Origin: Natronosalvus hydrolyticus
Lineage (GTDB): Archaea > Halobacteriota > Halobacteria > Halobacteriales > Natrialbaceae
Assembly: GCA_025517525.1 (NCBI GenBank)
Contig: JAOPJZ010000009.1
Location: 1-64,000 of the forward strand
Length of the DNA stretch: 64,000 nucleotides
Direction of reading: 5' to 3'
Below the pieces are notes generated by a model. The model was not told where the DNA came from. It searched no databases and worked only from the letters and a program-made list of their open reading frames with translations. Of this stretch, positions 15,335 through 24,748 are shown piece by piece. The translations under genes and the position numbers were made by a program. The stretch's first letter is position 1. The number at the start of each line of letters is the position of its first letter.

Positions 15335-17092
15335 TCAATGCAAAAAGCGTGCCAACCGCTCGGGGTCCCAGCAGTTGATGGCGTCGTCGGGTTCGGCCCA
15401 GCCCCGTCGGGCGGTGTGAACGCCCCAGCGGATGTACTCGAGGCTCGTCGGTCGGTGGGCGTCGGTGTTGATCGCGATCGGTGCGCCTTCCTCGAGTGCC
15501 GCCTTGACGGCACTCCCCCACAGGTCCAGCCGTCGCGGGTTCGCGTTGACCTCGAGGGCAGTGTCGTGTTCGGCGGCAGCTTCGCCGAGGGTACCCGCGT
15601 CGAGTGCCAGTCCCTCGCGGTCGTTGAGCAACCGACCGCTCGGGTGCCCGATCACGTCGACGGCGGGGTTCTCGATGGCGCGAAGCAGTCGGGCCTCGGC
15701 GGCGGTTGGGTCCTGATCGAGCGCGCTATGGGGGGAAGCGACGATGAGGTCGAGCGCGTCGATCACGTCGTCACCGAGGCCGATGTCGCCGTCGGCGTCG
15801 ATGTTGGCCTCGATGCCGGCGAAGACGGTGAGGTCGCCCTCGAGAGTCGATGCAGCCGCTCGGATCGCGTCGACTTGCTCGAGGATTTCGTCGTCAGCCA
15901 GCCCCATGCCGCCGACGACCCCCGGCCCCTCGGCGTGGTCTGCCACCCCGAAGTAGTCGTAGCCGGCGTCGAGGGCCGCCTCAAGCATCTCCTCGATAGT
16001 GTTGTTCCCGTCGGACCACTCGGTGTGGGTGTGGAGGTCGCCACGGACGTCTTCGCGGGTGAGCAGGTCGGGTAACTCGCCGGCCGCTGCGGCGTCGATT
16101 TCGCCGCGGTCCTCGCGAAGCTCCGGTGGGATCCACGGGAGGCCGAGCGCGTCGTACATGCTCGCTTCGGTGTCGCCGGCGACGCGTTCGCCAACCCGCT
16201 GGCCCGCGTCTGGGTCGTCGATTTCGCTGACATCGAAGGCTCCGTACTCGTTGAGTTTCAGCCCACGCTCGATAGCGTAGTTTCGGAGCCGGACGTTGTG
16301 GCCCTTGCTTCCGGTGAAGTACTGCAGGGCTGAGCCGTACTCTTCGGGGACGACGACGCGCAAGTCGACGCGCATCTCACCGACGTTGATACTCGCTTTC
16401 GAGGGGCCGGACTCGATTTCGCTGTCGACGGAGTCCCAGCCGACGAACGCGTCGATCACGTCCTCTCCGGCTTCACTCGCCACGAGGACGTCAACGTCGC
16501 CGATGGTGTCTTTCCAGCGTCGGATCGAGCCCGCAACTTCACAGCGGTCGACGGCGTCGACTCCCTCGAGAAACGCCAGCACGTCGTCGGCGAGCGGTCG
16601 GGCTTCGCCGAGCAACTGACGCTGTCCGATGGTGCGGGCGAACTCGAGATTTTCGAGGATGTTCTGCTCGGTTTTCGGGCCGAAGCCTTTGACCGTCTGA
16701 ATCTCGCCAGCCTCGGCTGCGGCCTCGAGTTCGTCCAGCGTCGTGATCTCGAGTTCGCGATACAGTGAGCCGACGGTTTTCGGCCCGACGCCCTCGACGC
16801 GGGTCAGGGCAGCCATGTCGACGGGTAAGTCGGCCCGAAGTTCTTCGAGCTCCTCGATGGTACCGGTTTCGACGTACTCGACGATTTTCGAACCGATGGC
16901 GTCGCCGACGCCTTCGATGTTCTCGATGGCGTCTTCCTCGCCGGCTTCGACCTGGCTGGCGATGGGGACGGGATGGGCCCGGATGTTCTCGGCGGCCCGG
17001 CGATAGGCACGCGGCTTGTACTCGACGTCGTCGGCCTCGAGCAAGTCCGCGAACTCCTCGAACCGGGCGGCGAGTTCGGCGTTCGTTGCCAT
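15335..17092 (-). CDS. polX: DNA polymerase X family protein with C-terminal PHP domain
   Basis: 585 residues from the ATG at 17092 (MATNAELAARFEEFADLL). The N-terminal helix-hairpin-helix region (PYKPRAYRRAAENI-like, IEGVGDAIGSKIVEY, VEGVGPKTVGSLY, VKGFGPKTEQNI) binds DNA. The nucleotidyltransferase core GSIRRWKDTIGDVDVLV lies near 187 with metal-binding Asp residues. The C-terminal PHP phosphoesterase begins near 345 with DLHTHTEWSDG and GVADHA, and ends with NPRRLDLWG and INTDAHR. This is the usual bacterial/archaeal PolX plan: gap-filling repair synthesis with a metal-dependent 3' exonuclease. It lies 49 bases downstream of the DUF5788-like gene, likely in one transcript. Confidence 0.93.
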   Translation of the reverse strand: MATNAELAARFEEFADLLEADDVEYKPRAYRRAAENIRAHPVPIASQVEAGEEDAIENIEGVGDAIGSKIVEYVETGTIEELEELRADLPVDMAALTRVEGVGPKTVGSLYRELEITTLDELEAAAEAGEIQTVKGFGPKTEQNILENLEFARTIGQRQLLGEARPLADDVLAFLEGVDAVDRCEVAGSIRRWKDTIGDVDVLVASEAGEDVIDAFVGWDSVDSEIESGPSKASINVGEMRVDLRVVVPEEYGSALQYFTGSKGHNVRLRNYAIERGLKLNEYGAFDVSEIDDPDAGQRVGERVAGDTEASMYDALGLPWIPPELREDRGEIDAAAAGELPDLLTREDVRGDLHTHTEWSDGNNTIEEMLEAALDAGYDYFGVADHAEGPGVVGGMGLADDEILEQVDAIRAAASTLEGDLTVFAGIEANIDADGDIGLGDDVIDALDLIVASPHSALDQDPTAAEARLLRAIENPAVDVIGHPSGRLLNDREGLALDAGTLGEAAAEHDTALEVNANPRRLDLWGSAVKAALEEGAPIAINTDAHRPTSLEYIRWGVHTARRGWAEPDDAINCWDPERLARFLH

Positions 17093-17141
17093 CAGCGACT
17101 CCTCCGTCCTGCTGCGTTCGTCGGTCGCGTGTCGGTGCCGA

Positions 17142-17582
17142 TCATCGTCCCCTCCGTGCGCCGCTGTCGGCCTCTTTGCCAAGCGCTTTCTTCAGGAACG
17201 ACATCCAGCGTTTCTTATCGGCCATCTGCTGGGCCTGTTGCTCGCGCTCGAGGTCGGTCGGCCCCAGACTCTCGAGGGCGTTGAGCGCGCGGTCGATGCC
17301 GATGACGCTCGTCGCCAGCGCTTCGCCTTCCTCGCGGTCGATGTCTCCCTCCTCGATTCGTTCGACGCGCTGGACGCGCTCGCGTCGTAAGTTCCGTTTC
17401 GCTTGCTCGACACGCTCTCGTTCGCCGGGCGGGACGGTGTCTCGGCGCTTGATCTCGAAGACGAACTCCCGGAGGTCGATCGTCTCTCCCTGCACCTCGA
17501 TCTCGTCTGGGATGTCCGCACCGATCGTCGCGCCCTCGCGGCCGATGCGCTCGAGCAACTGTTTGCGCTCGTAGGCTTGCAC
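17142..17582 (-). CDS. DUF5788-like haloarchaeal protein
   Basis: 146 residues from the GTG at 17582; a TTG at 17609 would add nine residues. The protein begins QAYERKQLLERIGREG, contains an I-x-V-Q-G-E-x-I-D-L-R beta segment, the conserved EIKRRDTVPPGERERVEQAK stretch and a charged helical tail ending in Lys- and Arg-rich residues. It matches my recollection of DUF5788, a haloarchaeal family of unknown role. It precedes polX in the same direction, so a role in nucleic acid metabolism is possible but unproven. Confidence 0.75.
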   Translation of the reverse strand: MQAYERKQLLERIGREGATIGADIPDEIEVQGETIDLREFVFEIKRRDTVPPGERERVEQAKRNLRRERVQRVERIEEGDIDREEGEALATSVIGIDRALNALESLGPTDLEREQQAQQMADKKRWMSFLKKALGKEADSGARRGR

Positions 17583-17760
17583 GTCTGGTACTGAGGTGTG
17601 GGAGGGCAAAAATGGTGGCCACGATACGCGCCACGTTCGACCACGATCTCGTTACACCGGTTTTCGAAATAGATGAAACGCGATCGTTGACTCGTGCTAC
17701 ATTGAGTGGTCCTTCGACCACAATTGCCCAATTTACCTCGCGAAACTCAGGTGGATAGAC

Positions 17761-17961
17761 TCATTTCACACGGACAAGTCGATCGCACCAGCACTCCTCA
17801 CACGTACTCGATAGCGAGCCGTACGTGCACCCGCAAACTGGACACTGGAAAATGCGTTCTTCAGGTGGGTTTGTTCGGATAATATCCATTAATTGGTCTG
17901 TCAATTTCACGTCTTTCAGTAGCGTGCCAGCTACAGTATTCACAAATAACGGATCTACCAT
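17761..17961 (-). CDS. Small two-CxxC zinc-finger protein
   Basis: 66 residues. The second half carries CPVCGCTYG and CEECWCDR, four paired Cys residues that would bind one zinc. The N-terminal half is a short helix (LLKDVKLTDQLMDIIRTNPP). Base composition is more AT-rich than in neighbouring genes. An AT-rich stretch upstream (AATAGTTACATAAC on the minus strand) could be its promoter. Many such tiny zinc-finger proteins exist in haloarchaea and a few act as regulators; no specific role can be given. Confidence 0.65.
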   Translation of the reverse strand: MVDPLFVNTVAGTLLKDVKLTDQLMDIIRTNPPEERIFQCPVCGCTYGSLSSTCEECWCDRLVRVK

Positions 17962-18190
17962 AAGCTTCCTGTTATGTAACTATTTACGGACATTTATCTG
18001 CTGAAACCGATCTCGCGGGTTACGTTTCCCGTGGGTAATCGAACCGTTGTGGTAGTGGCAACCTTGAACTGAAAAAACGCAAATCTGCGCATCTCGCCTC
18101 GAGAATCGTGGCCGATGGTGTGTCAACCGTAGCTCTCGAGTGGAGCGGAAAACCCCAAACCCCATAGCAACGCGTCACATACCTCCAGCA

Positions 18191-19111
18191 ATGGCAAGGT
18201 GCGACGTGTGTGGGAAAAGCGAGAGTATGCCGTACAACTGCCGGCACTGTGGCGGCACGTACTGCGGCGAACATCGCTTACCCGAGAATCACGACTGTAC
18301 GGGTCTCCAGAACTGGAACGATCCGAAAGGGGTGTTCGACAGCGGATTTGATGATAGCGTACAGGGTGGCAAAACGGCTGAGAGCAAGAGCCTGAGCGAC
18401 CGGATCCCCATCGACACCGGTCCCGGCGGCCCGCTCGCGTACTTCCGCGGGAACATGACCTACACGTTCCTGGCGATTATCTGGATTACGTTTCTGGCCC
18501 AGTGGTTCGTTCTGCTGGCGTTTGGTGCCAGCACCCACCAGGCGCTGTTTACCCTCTCGACCTCGAATCCGGAGTACGTCTGGACGTGGATCACGTCAAC
18601 CTTCGCCCACTCGCCGGTCAACATCTTCCACATCGTGTTCAATAGCATCGTGATTTTCTTTTTCGGGCCGCTGGTCGAGCGCTACGTCGGCTCGAAGCAG
18701 TTCGCGATCCTGTTCGTCGTCGCCGGTGCGCTCGCGGCGCTCAGCCAGGTCGGTATTTCGGCCTATCAGGGCGTTCCTTCGAACGTTCTGGGGGCGAGTG
18801 GCGCTGCCCTCGCAATCATGGGCGTGCTCACGATTTTGAATCCGAGCCTCAAGGTGTACCTGTACTTCATCCTGCCAGTTCCGATCTGGCTGTTGACGGC
18901 CGGGACTGCCGTCATCAGCATCTTCTTTATCGGAACCGGTGGCGGCGGCAATATCGCCCACGCTGCCCACCTCGTCGGATTGGTTATCGGACTTGGCTAC
19001 GGCGAGTACGTCAAACGAACGCAGAACGTCCGAACCCCGAACCAGTTCCAGCTTGGGGGCGGTCCCGGCGGTCCCGGTGGCCCGGGCGGACCCGGTCGCG
19101 GACGCTTCTGA
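18191..19111 (+). CDS. Rhomboid intramembrane protease with N-terminal AN1 zinc finger
   Basis: 306 residues from the ATG at 18191. Residues 3-36 form an AN1-type finger (CDVCGKSE, CRHCGGTYCGEHRLPENHDC). The rest is a six-helix rhomboid domain: WITSTFAHSP loop, FNSIVIFFFGPLVERYVG, the catalytic serine in LGASGAALAIMGV near 210, and the catalytic histidine in HAAHLVGLVIGLGYG near 270. The tail is a Gly-Pro repeat. Rhomboids cut membrane proteins inside the bilayer; the AN1 finger may recruit ubiquitin-like or chaperone partners. An upstream in-frame ATG at 18140 would place residues of poor haloarchaeal character before the finger. Confidence 0.92.
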   Translation: MARCDVCGKSESMPYNCRHCGGTYCGEHRLPENHDCTGLQNWNDPKGVFDSGFDDSVQGGKTAESKSLSDRIPIDTGPGGPLAYFRGNMTYTFLAIIWITFLAQWFVLLAFGASTHQALFTLSTSNPEYVWTWITSTFAHSPVNIFHIVFNSIVIFFFGPLVERYVGSKQFAILFVVAGALAALSQVGISAYQGVPSNVLGASGAALAIMGVLTILNPSLKVYLYFILPVPIWLLTAGTAVISIFFIGTGGGGNIAHAAHLVGLVIGLGYGEYVKRTQNVRTPNQFQLGGGPGGPGGPGGPGRGRF

Positions 19112-19152
19112 GCCCTCTCTGACTGCTGCAGGCCTTCTAACTGATACGAGCC

Positions 19153-19968
19153 ATGCCTTCGATATCCCAACCCGACCTCGTTCCCGACGCTTCGAGCACG
19201 CGCGCCGAGATGGAATCCCAGCAGCGCGAAATCGCGGCTCTTGCGACGTTCGAAGACCGGTTTTCCTTCGACGCCAGACGGATTACGAACCCGCTCGAGG
19301 CGGCTTCGGCCGACAAACCGCTCGAGGCAGCTTCAACGGACGGTACACAGCCGATTATCGCTGGCGTCGACCAGTCGTTTCTGCTCGAGTCCGAGCCAGA
19401 ACGGGCCCTGAGCGCCATCGTCGCGATGCGCGACGGCGAGGTACTCGAGCGCGTTTACGCTGTCACACCCCTCGAAATTCCGTATATTCCGGGGTTACTC
19501 GCCTTTCGTGAGGGTGGGCCGATCCTCAAGGCGATGACGAACCTGTCGGTCGAACCTGACCTCTATCTGTTCGACGGGAGCGGCCGCATTCACTATCGAC
19601 AGGCGGGTATCGCGACGCACATCGGGGTCGTCCTCGACGTACCAGCGATTGGGGTCGCAAAGAGCCTGCTCTGTGGAGACCCCGCCGATTCACTCGAGGG
19701 ATTGGCACCCGGGACACGTGTTCCAATCGAGGCGAACGCTCGAGTGGATGCTCCCGAGGGAACGGTCCTCGGGTATGCCGTCCAGACGCGACAGTACGAG
19801 TCGGGAACGCGTTCGATCAACCCGCTCTACGTCAGCCCTGGTCACCGCGTCGGTCCGGAGACGGCTGCGGACCTCGCGTTTGGCCTCGCGGCGGAGTACA
19901 AACTTCCGGAGCCGATTCGACTGGCCGACCGGTACGCAACGACAGCCAAACGCGAGTATCGAGCGTGA
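19153..19968 (+). CDS. nfi: Endonuclease V
   Basis: 271 residues. Family marks are GVDQSF (first metal Asp), YIPGLLAFREGG, LYLFDGSGRIHYRQAGIATHIGV (second metal Asp) and IGVAKSLLCGDP. The enzyme nicks DNA near deaminated bases, chiefly inosine, and starts repair. The N-terminus is about 40 residues longer than in bacteria and contains a short repeat (NPLEAASADKPLEAASTDG). It follows the rhomboid gene by 41 bases. Confidence 0.93.
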   Translation: MPSISQPDLVPDASSTRAEMESQQREIAALATFEDRFSFDARRITNPLEAASADKPLEAASTDGTQPIIAGVDQSFLLESEPERALSAIVAMRDGEVLERVYAVTPLEIPYIPGLLAFREGGPILKAMTNLSVEPDLYLFDGSGRIHYRQAGIATHIGVVLDVPAIGVAKSLLCGDPADSLEGLAPGTRVPIEANARVDAPEGTVLGYAVQTRQYESGTRSINPLYVSPGHRVGPETAADLAFGLAAEYKLPEPIRLADRYATTAKREYRA

Positions 19969-20115
19969 TGGCGGGAGTCGATAATCGGTCTCGTTCAGTC
20001 CCAACTGATCGGACTCGTCCGGTACTATAGTAGCCCTCGCTGGTCGCTCGAGCCAGCCGTCTCGACGCGCGGTAAACCGTCGATACTTAGGTCCCGTCGC
20101 TCGAAACGGTCTGTT

Positions 20116-21165
20116 ATGACGACGGATGCGGACGACGATACCGCGGCTGCCGGGCCCGAGGGCTCGTCTTCGGAGGACGATTCGAGCGCCTCGGTCCCGG
20201 TCGAAACGGACGATTCGAGTGCCGACGCTGCAGCCGATTCGGGTTCGGCTGTAGACGATACCTCGAGAGTTGGCGAGGGTGCCTCGAGCGAGACAGCTGA
20301 GAGTGGGACCGAGACCGCGAACGCTGCCACCGACGACCGGTACACCCGAAAACAGTGCGTGTTACTCACCGGCTGCTCGTCGGGAATCGGCGAGGCGACC
20401 GCGCGTGCCTTCCTCGAAGAGAACTGGCAGGTCGTCGCGACGGCGCGTAACACTGACAATCTCACGGACCTCGAGGAAGCTGGCTGTCACACGCTCGAAC
20501 TGGACGTGACCGAACCGGCGCAGGTCGCTCGAGCGGTCGAACAGACCGTCGAAATCGGCGGCGCGATCGACTGTCTGGTTAACAACGCAGGCTATGCGCA
20601 ACTCGGCCCGACTGAGGACATCTCAACCGGCGAGTTACAACGGCAGTTCGACGTCAACGTCTACGGGCCACACCGACTCACACGCGCTGCACTCCCGCAT
20701 ATGCGAGCACAGGGCGATGGTCGAATCATCAATCTCTCCTCGGTTCTGGGTCGCATTTCGGTTGCCGGTGCGGGGGCGTATTCGGGTTCGAAACACGCCC
20801 TCGAGGCCATGAGCGACGCGCTTCGGTCGGAAGTCGAAGAGTTCGGTATCGACGTGGTGGTCGTCGAACCGGGGCCGGTAAAATCAGCGTTTTCCGACCG
20901 GTGTGATGAGGAAATTCCCGGCGAGCGAACGCCAGCGTACGAGTCGCTGTACGAGGTGTTTGACGACACCCAGCTCATCGGTGGCGACGGTCCGTTCGCG
21001 TCGGACCCCGAGGACGTAGCCGCCGCAATCGTCCACGCGGGGACCTGTCCGGAGCCCCCTGCCCGATACCCGGTCGGCCCGGTGGCCGAGTACGGCCTGT
21101 ACGCGCGGTATCTCCCTGATTGGCTCCGTGACGCAGGCTACCGGTTCATCCGCAAACTGGTCTAG
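20116..21165 (+). CDS. Short-chain dehydrogenase/reductase with acidic N-terminal extension
   Basis: 349 residues. The first 75 are almost entirely Asp, Glu, Ser, Thr and Ala and look disordered. The SDR core follows: LLTGCSSGIGEATA (cofactor-binding Gly motif), NNAGYAQLG, NLSSVLGRISV (catalytic Ser) and YSGSKHALEAMS (catalytic Tyr-x3-Lys), then VEPGPVKSAF. An Arg after the second strand (TARN) favours NADPH. Substrate unknown. A TATA-like ATACTTAGG lies about 27 bases upstream of the ATG. Glycerate kinase starts 47 bases downstream in the same direction. Confidence 0.9.
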   Translation: MTTDADDDTAAAGPEGSSSEDDSSASVPVETDDSSADAAADSGSAVDDTSRVGEGASSETAESGTETANAATDDRYTRKQCVLLTGCSSGIGEATARAFLEENWQVVATARNTDNLTDLEEAGCHTLELDVTEPAQVARAVEQTVEIGGAIDCLVNNAGYAQLGPTEDISTGELQRQFDVNVYGPHRLTRAALPHMRAQGDGRIINLSSVLGRISVAGAGAYSGSKHALEAMSDALRSEVEEFGIDVVVVEPGPVKSAFSDRCDEEIPGERTPAYESLYEVFDDTQLIGGDGPFASDPEDVAAAIVHAGTCPEPPARYPVGPVAEYGLYARYLPDWLRDAGYRFIRKLV

Positions 21166-21212
21166 TAGCCCCCCGAGGACTTCGAACGTCCTTTCACGTT
21201 GACTCAACACCC

Positions 21213-22592
21213 ATGTTCCAAAACTGCCAGACACATGAAACCACACCTGCTCGAGAGACCACCCTTGCGTGCCTCGAGGCCGGTATCGAAGCCGCCGTCC
21301 CCAAGCGGGTCGTCCCCAACACCGTCTCGCTCGAGGGAGTCGAAACGAACGATTCCGGCGGCTCGGACGGCTCTCCTCGGCTGCGCGTACTCGATACCAC
21401 GTACGATCTCACGGCTATCGACCGCATCCTCGTCCTCGGTGGCGGCAAAGCGTCGGGAGCCGTGACGGCGGCACTCGAGTCGATTCTCGAACCGGCCCTC
21501 GAGACCGGTGTCCTTGATGGGCTCGAGGGGCTCGTCGTGGCGAACGCACCCGAGTCGACCGAGCATGTCGAAGTCGTTGTTGGCGATCATCCCACACCGA
21601 GCGAGCAAAATCTCGAGGCGACCGCGGAACTGCTCAAACTCGCCGAGAAGGCTACCGACCGTGATCTTGTACTCGCACCGATTACCGGTGGCGGAAGTGC
21701 GCTGCTTACCGCGCCTGCTGCGGGGCTCTCACTCGAGACCCTGGCAACGACGACCGACGAACTGCTCGCCTCCGGCGCGTCGATTGACGAGATCAACGCG
21801 GTCCGCAGCCGCTGTTCGTGTATCAAAGGCGGCGGATTGGCTCGTGCAGCCGCCCCCGCTGCGGTCGTCACGCTAGCGATCAGCGACGTCGTGGGCGACG
21901 ATCCGTCGGTGATCGCCAGCGGCCCGACCGTCACACCCCCTGGAACCCTCGAGTCGGCACTGGCCATCTGTCGCCGCGAGGGGATGGCGATCCCCGAGGC
22001 CGTCGTCGATCACCTTGACGGGAATGAACCGGAGGAAACGGAGATAGCGACGGACTGGCACTGTCTGGCGACGACACGGACGGCCATCGACGCGGCCGAG
22101 CGAGTTGCCACGGATCGTGGCTATCGAACGCTCGTCCTTTCGAGTCGACTCGAGGGAGAGGCTGCCCACGTCGGCCGAACCCACGGGACACTGGCGGCGT
22201 CGATGGCTCTCGACGGTGAGCCACTCGAGCCACCGGCTGTGGTGCTGTCCGGTGGCGAAGTGACGGTAACGCTCGGAGATGCTGACGGGGTCGGGGGTCC
22301 GAATCAGGAACTCGCGCTGGCCGGGACGCTCGAGTTGGCTGACATCGACGAGGTTGGTTCTCGGGCCGTTCTTGCGTCGGTCGACACCGACGGCATCGAC
22401 GGACCGACCGATGCCTGTGGTGCCATCATTGATGGACGCCTGCTCGAGTCGGCTGCCCTACCGGCTGCGAGGCGGGCGCTCGAGAGCCACGACGTGACGC
22501 CGTTTCTCGAGGAGTGTGGGGCGCTCCTCGAGACGGGGCCGACGGGGACGAACGTGAACGACCTTCGAGTACTCGTGGTCGAAGAACGGTGA
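21213..22592 (+). CDS. Glycerate 2-kinase (GckA/MOFRL family)
   Basis: 459 residues. The family signature is clear: LVLGGGKASGAV near 75, GDHPTPSEQNL, PITGGGSALLTAPA, INAVRSRCSCIKGGGLA, SDVVGDDPSVIASGPT, then the MOFRL domain with LSGGEVTVTL, GGPNQELALAG and DTDGIDGPTDACGA. It phosphorylates glycerate to 2-phosphoglycerate in the semi-phosphorylative Entner-Doudoroff or glycerate salvage route. It lies downstream of the SDR gene and converges with the ArsA-type ATPase gene. Confidence 0.92.
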   Translation: MFQNCQTHETTPARETTLACLEAGIEAAVPKRVVPNTVSLEGVETNDSGGSDGSPRLRVLDTTYDLTAIDRILVLGGGKASGAVTAALESILEPALETGVLDGLEGLVVANAPESTEHVEVVVGDHPTPSEQNLEATAELLKLAEKATDRDLVLAPITGGGSALLTAPAAGLSLETLATTTDELLASGASIDEINAVRSRCSCIKGGGLARAAAPAAVVTLAISDVVGDDPSVIASGPTVTPPGTLESALAICRREGMAIPEAVVDHLDGNEPEETEIATDWHCLATTRTAIDAAERVATDRGYRTLVLSSRLEGEAAHVGRTHGTLAASMALDGEPLEPPAVVLSGGEVTVTLGDADGVGGPNQELALAGTLELADIDEVGSRAVLASVDTDGIDGPTDACGAIIDGRLLESAALPAARRALESHDVTPFLEECGALLETGPTGTNVNDLRVLVVEER

Positions 22593-22639
22593 GTCGGACG
22601 GTGATACGCACTCGGGGCAGTTATGGTCCTTCGCCCTCG

Positions 22640-23794
22640 CTACCGCAGACACGCCGCGACGACCTCGAGCATTTTCTCCCCTTTTACCTCGTCAGCGAAC
22701 AGCGGGACGCGCCTGACCTCAGTTCCCCGAAAGAGATCCTGCGATTCCATCAGGGCGTTCTGCTGGACGTCCCAGCGTCGTTGACAAAAGGCACACGACT
22801 CGAGGTCAGGTTGTAAGAACTCGCCCTCGACGTCTTCGGTCACGTCCGCGAGCGGTTCCATCACGCGGTTGACGACGACGGTTCCGACCGGTATCTCGAA
22901 CTCCTCGAGTTGGGTGCGCAGGCGCTTGGACTCGAGGACGGACATCTCCTCGGGGACCATGACGATCCGGAAGTCCGTGCGAGTAGGGTCACGAAGGACG
23001 GCACGCAGGCGTTCGATGCGTTCGCGCATCAACTCCAGGTCTTGCATGTCTGCAGCCGGTTCGTCCGCTTCCGGGCCACCGAACATCCCTTTCACCCCCT
23101 CGATCATGCCGCCGATTCGCTGGCGGAACGTGATGATGCGCCCCATCATCGTGTCCATAATTTCGGGGAGTTGCAACAGTCGGAGGGTGTGTCCGGTGGG
23201 AGCCGTATCGACGACGACACGCTCGAATCGGTCGTCGTCCATGTACTCGAGCAGGGTCTGCATCGCGGCTGCCTCGTCAGCGCCGGGCATCGCGCCGCCG
23301 AAGAGGGCGTCCATCGGCGAATCGTCTCCCATGAACTGCCCCAGTCCGCCGAACGCGTCGGGGCCGCCCTCTGCCATAAATGCTGCCTGGCCTTCCTCGA
23401 GGGCGGCGTCGGGGTCGATTTCTGCAGCGAACAGCGGGATATCCTCGCGCAGGCGTTCGGGGCGGGTATCGATGTCGGTTTCGAAGGTATCGGAAAGTGA
23501 GTGGGCAGGGTCCGTCGAAACGACCAGCGTGGTCGTCCCTCGTTTCGCGCTGTCGAGTGCGGTGGCGGCGGCCATCGTCGTCTTCCCCACACCGCCTTTC
23601 CCACCGTAGAGGACGTACGATGGGCCGTCGATCGGTTCGTCGCTCGGCTCGACGTCGATCGTGGACCGCTCCTCGAGTGTGTCCGTTTCGGGATCGTCGG
23701 TTGACTCGTCGACCGAATCGGTCGGGGTCACTTCGATCGTGTTGTCCTCGCTCTCGGTGTCGTCGTCGACCGGATCGACCTCGAGTCCGCTCAT
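22640..23794 (-). CDS. ArsA/Get3-family ATPase
   Basis: 384 residues from the ATG at 23794 (an in-frame start at 23818 would add eight). After an acidic N-terminus of about 55 residues comes YGGKGGVGKTTMAAATA, the deviant Walker A motif of this family, then STDPAHSLSDTF (switch I) and VVDTAPTGHTLRLLQLP (switch II). The C-terminal part has CAFCQRRWDVQ, matching the CxxC pair used by Get3 proteins for dimerisation through zinc. Archaeal members are thought to target tail-anchored membrane proteins or act as chaperones; an arsenic pump is unlikely since no arsB or arsR is adjacent. Confidence 0.9.
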   Translation of the reverse strand: MSGLEVDPVDDDTESEDNTIEVTPTDSVDESTDDPETDTLEERSTIDVEPSDEPIDGPSYVLYGGKGGVGKTTMAAATALDSAKRGTTTLVVSTDPAHSLSDTFETDIDTRPERLREDIPLFAAEIDPDAALEEGQAAFMAEGGPDAFGGLGQFMGDDSPMDALFGGAMPGADEAAAMQTLLEYMDDDRFERVVVDTAPTGHTLRLLQLPEIMDTMMGRIITFRQRIGGMIEGVKGMFGGPEADEPAADMQDLELMRERIERLRAVLRDPTRTDFRIVMVPEEMSVLESKRLRTQLEEFEIPVGTVVVNRVMEPLADVTEDVEGEFLQPDLESCAFCQRRWDVQQNALMESQDLFRGTEVRRVPLFADEVKGEKMLEVVAACLR

Positions 23795-23926
23795 ACTCCG
23801 GCTACTGTGTCCGGACACGAGTACTCGTCGGTCCGGACTGCACGATCGGTTGCGTGAAGTTCAGCGGGAGGACGAACTGGCTGCAACGATTGAGGTCCTT
23901 ATATTGTTATTTCTGTACAAGGTATC

Positions 23927-23979
23927 CAAACAAACATCCATCTGGTATGGAAAACAGTTATTAACGAGACGTTTGTTTG
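23927..23979. repeat. Inverted repeat CAAACAAAC / GTTTGTTTG upstream of the ArsA gene
   Basis: Two 9-base arms (23927-23935 and 23971-23979) match perfectly across a 35-base AT-rich spacer. They lie 130-185 bases before the ATPase start, in a 288-base gap that otherwise shows no gene. This could be a regulatory site or a remnant element. Confidence 0.35.
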
Positions 23980-24082
23980 AATAGTTGCCGAACGATACTG
24001 TGTTCGGCCACACCAGCCTCACTGTGTGTGCTGTCTGGCTGCGTGCAACTGAACAATCCCTCGGTCTATCACCCTTTCGACA

Positions 24083-24364
24083 ATGCCACCACTCGAAACA
24101 CCGAACCACGAACCAGAACCGTCACGAAAAACGCCATCACTGACCCACGGGTATCCGACCCACGAAAACAGGGCTGGCGACGCTGAGTCAGTGACAACTT
24201 CGACTGGCACGACCAGTTTGCGGGTTTCACCTCGAGTTTCTGGTGCACGCTCGAGGTCGACGACGTCTGTCGATACCGACTGTCCCGACTGTGGTGGGGC
24301 GACGGTGAACGGTGCAGGCCTGTTTACCTGTCTGTCGTGTTCGTGGGTTGGCCCGCTCGAGTAA
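24083..24364 (+). CDS. Small zinc-finger protein with C-terminal CPDCGG...CLSC motif
   Basis: 93 residues. The first 60 are rich in Thr, Ser, Pro and Arg and look disordered. The last 30 form a compact finger: DCPDCGGATVNGAGLFTCLSCSWVGPLE, in which two CxxC pairs flank a short hairpin. Similar finger tails are common in small haloarchaeal proteins. The start is uncertain because the N-terminal part has unusual composition for this genome; only the finger is secure. Confidence 0.55.
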   Translation: MPPLETPNHEPEPSRKTPSLTHGYPTHENRAGDAESVTTSTGTTSLRVSPRVSGARSRSTTSVDTDCPDCGGATVNGAGLFTCLSCSWVGPLE

Positions 24365-24679
24365 TCGCGATATGTGAAAGTCTTGCTGGGGATTGTTCTT
24401 ACTGTGTACCGGTCAGCGACCACCCCTGTCCGTCGCTAGCCACGACAACGAACCCCATGAGGCGCTTGCGGACCCTCGTCACCCTTCGAGTGGCTCGAGC
24501 CGTTCCAAGTGTTTCAACAATTTGGCATACTGTCGTCGTCTCGAACAGGTTGTGGTCGTTCTCTCGAGCAGTTCGTTTGTGTCTGCGTCTGAGTGCGCCT
24601 GTATGGGGTCGTTACCGACTCTGTTGACCGTTCGTAATATGGGTGTTCGAGAGCGAAAATAGACTGAAAACTTCTTCAT

Positions 24680-24695
24680 AAGTTATTAATAACTT
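24680..24695. promoter_or_regulatory. Perfect 16-base palindrome AAGTTATTAATAACTT
   Basis: Uninterrupted inverted repeat about 55 bases upstream of the TATA box of the 24785 gene. AACTTCT is found on both sides (24669-24675 and 24691-24697), hinting at multiple half-sites. Position suits an activator or an upstream operator. Confidence 0.5.
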
Positions 24696-24748
24696 CTAAA
24701 TACCTTCTGGGTCAGCGACCAAGTCAATACAGTGAATCTACGGGAAAT

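Noticed and set aside
22640..23794. Arsenite efflux pump
   Set aside because: The ATPase is of the Get3/ArsA family but no arsB, arsR or arsC gene is near, and its CxxC favours the Get3-like role.
24337..24662. Overlapping frames in the gene-free stretch
   Set aside because: Two frames compete, neither has acidic haloarchaeal character or a recognised domain.
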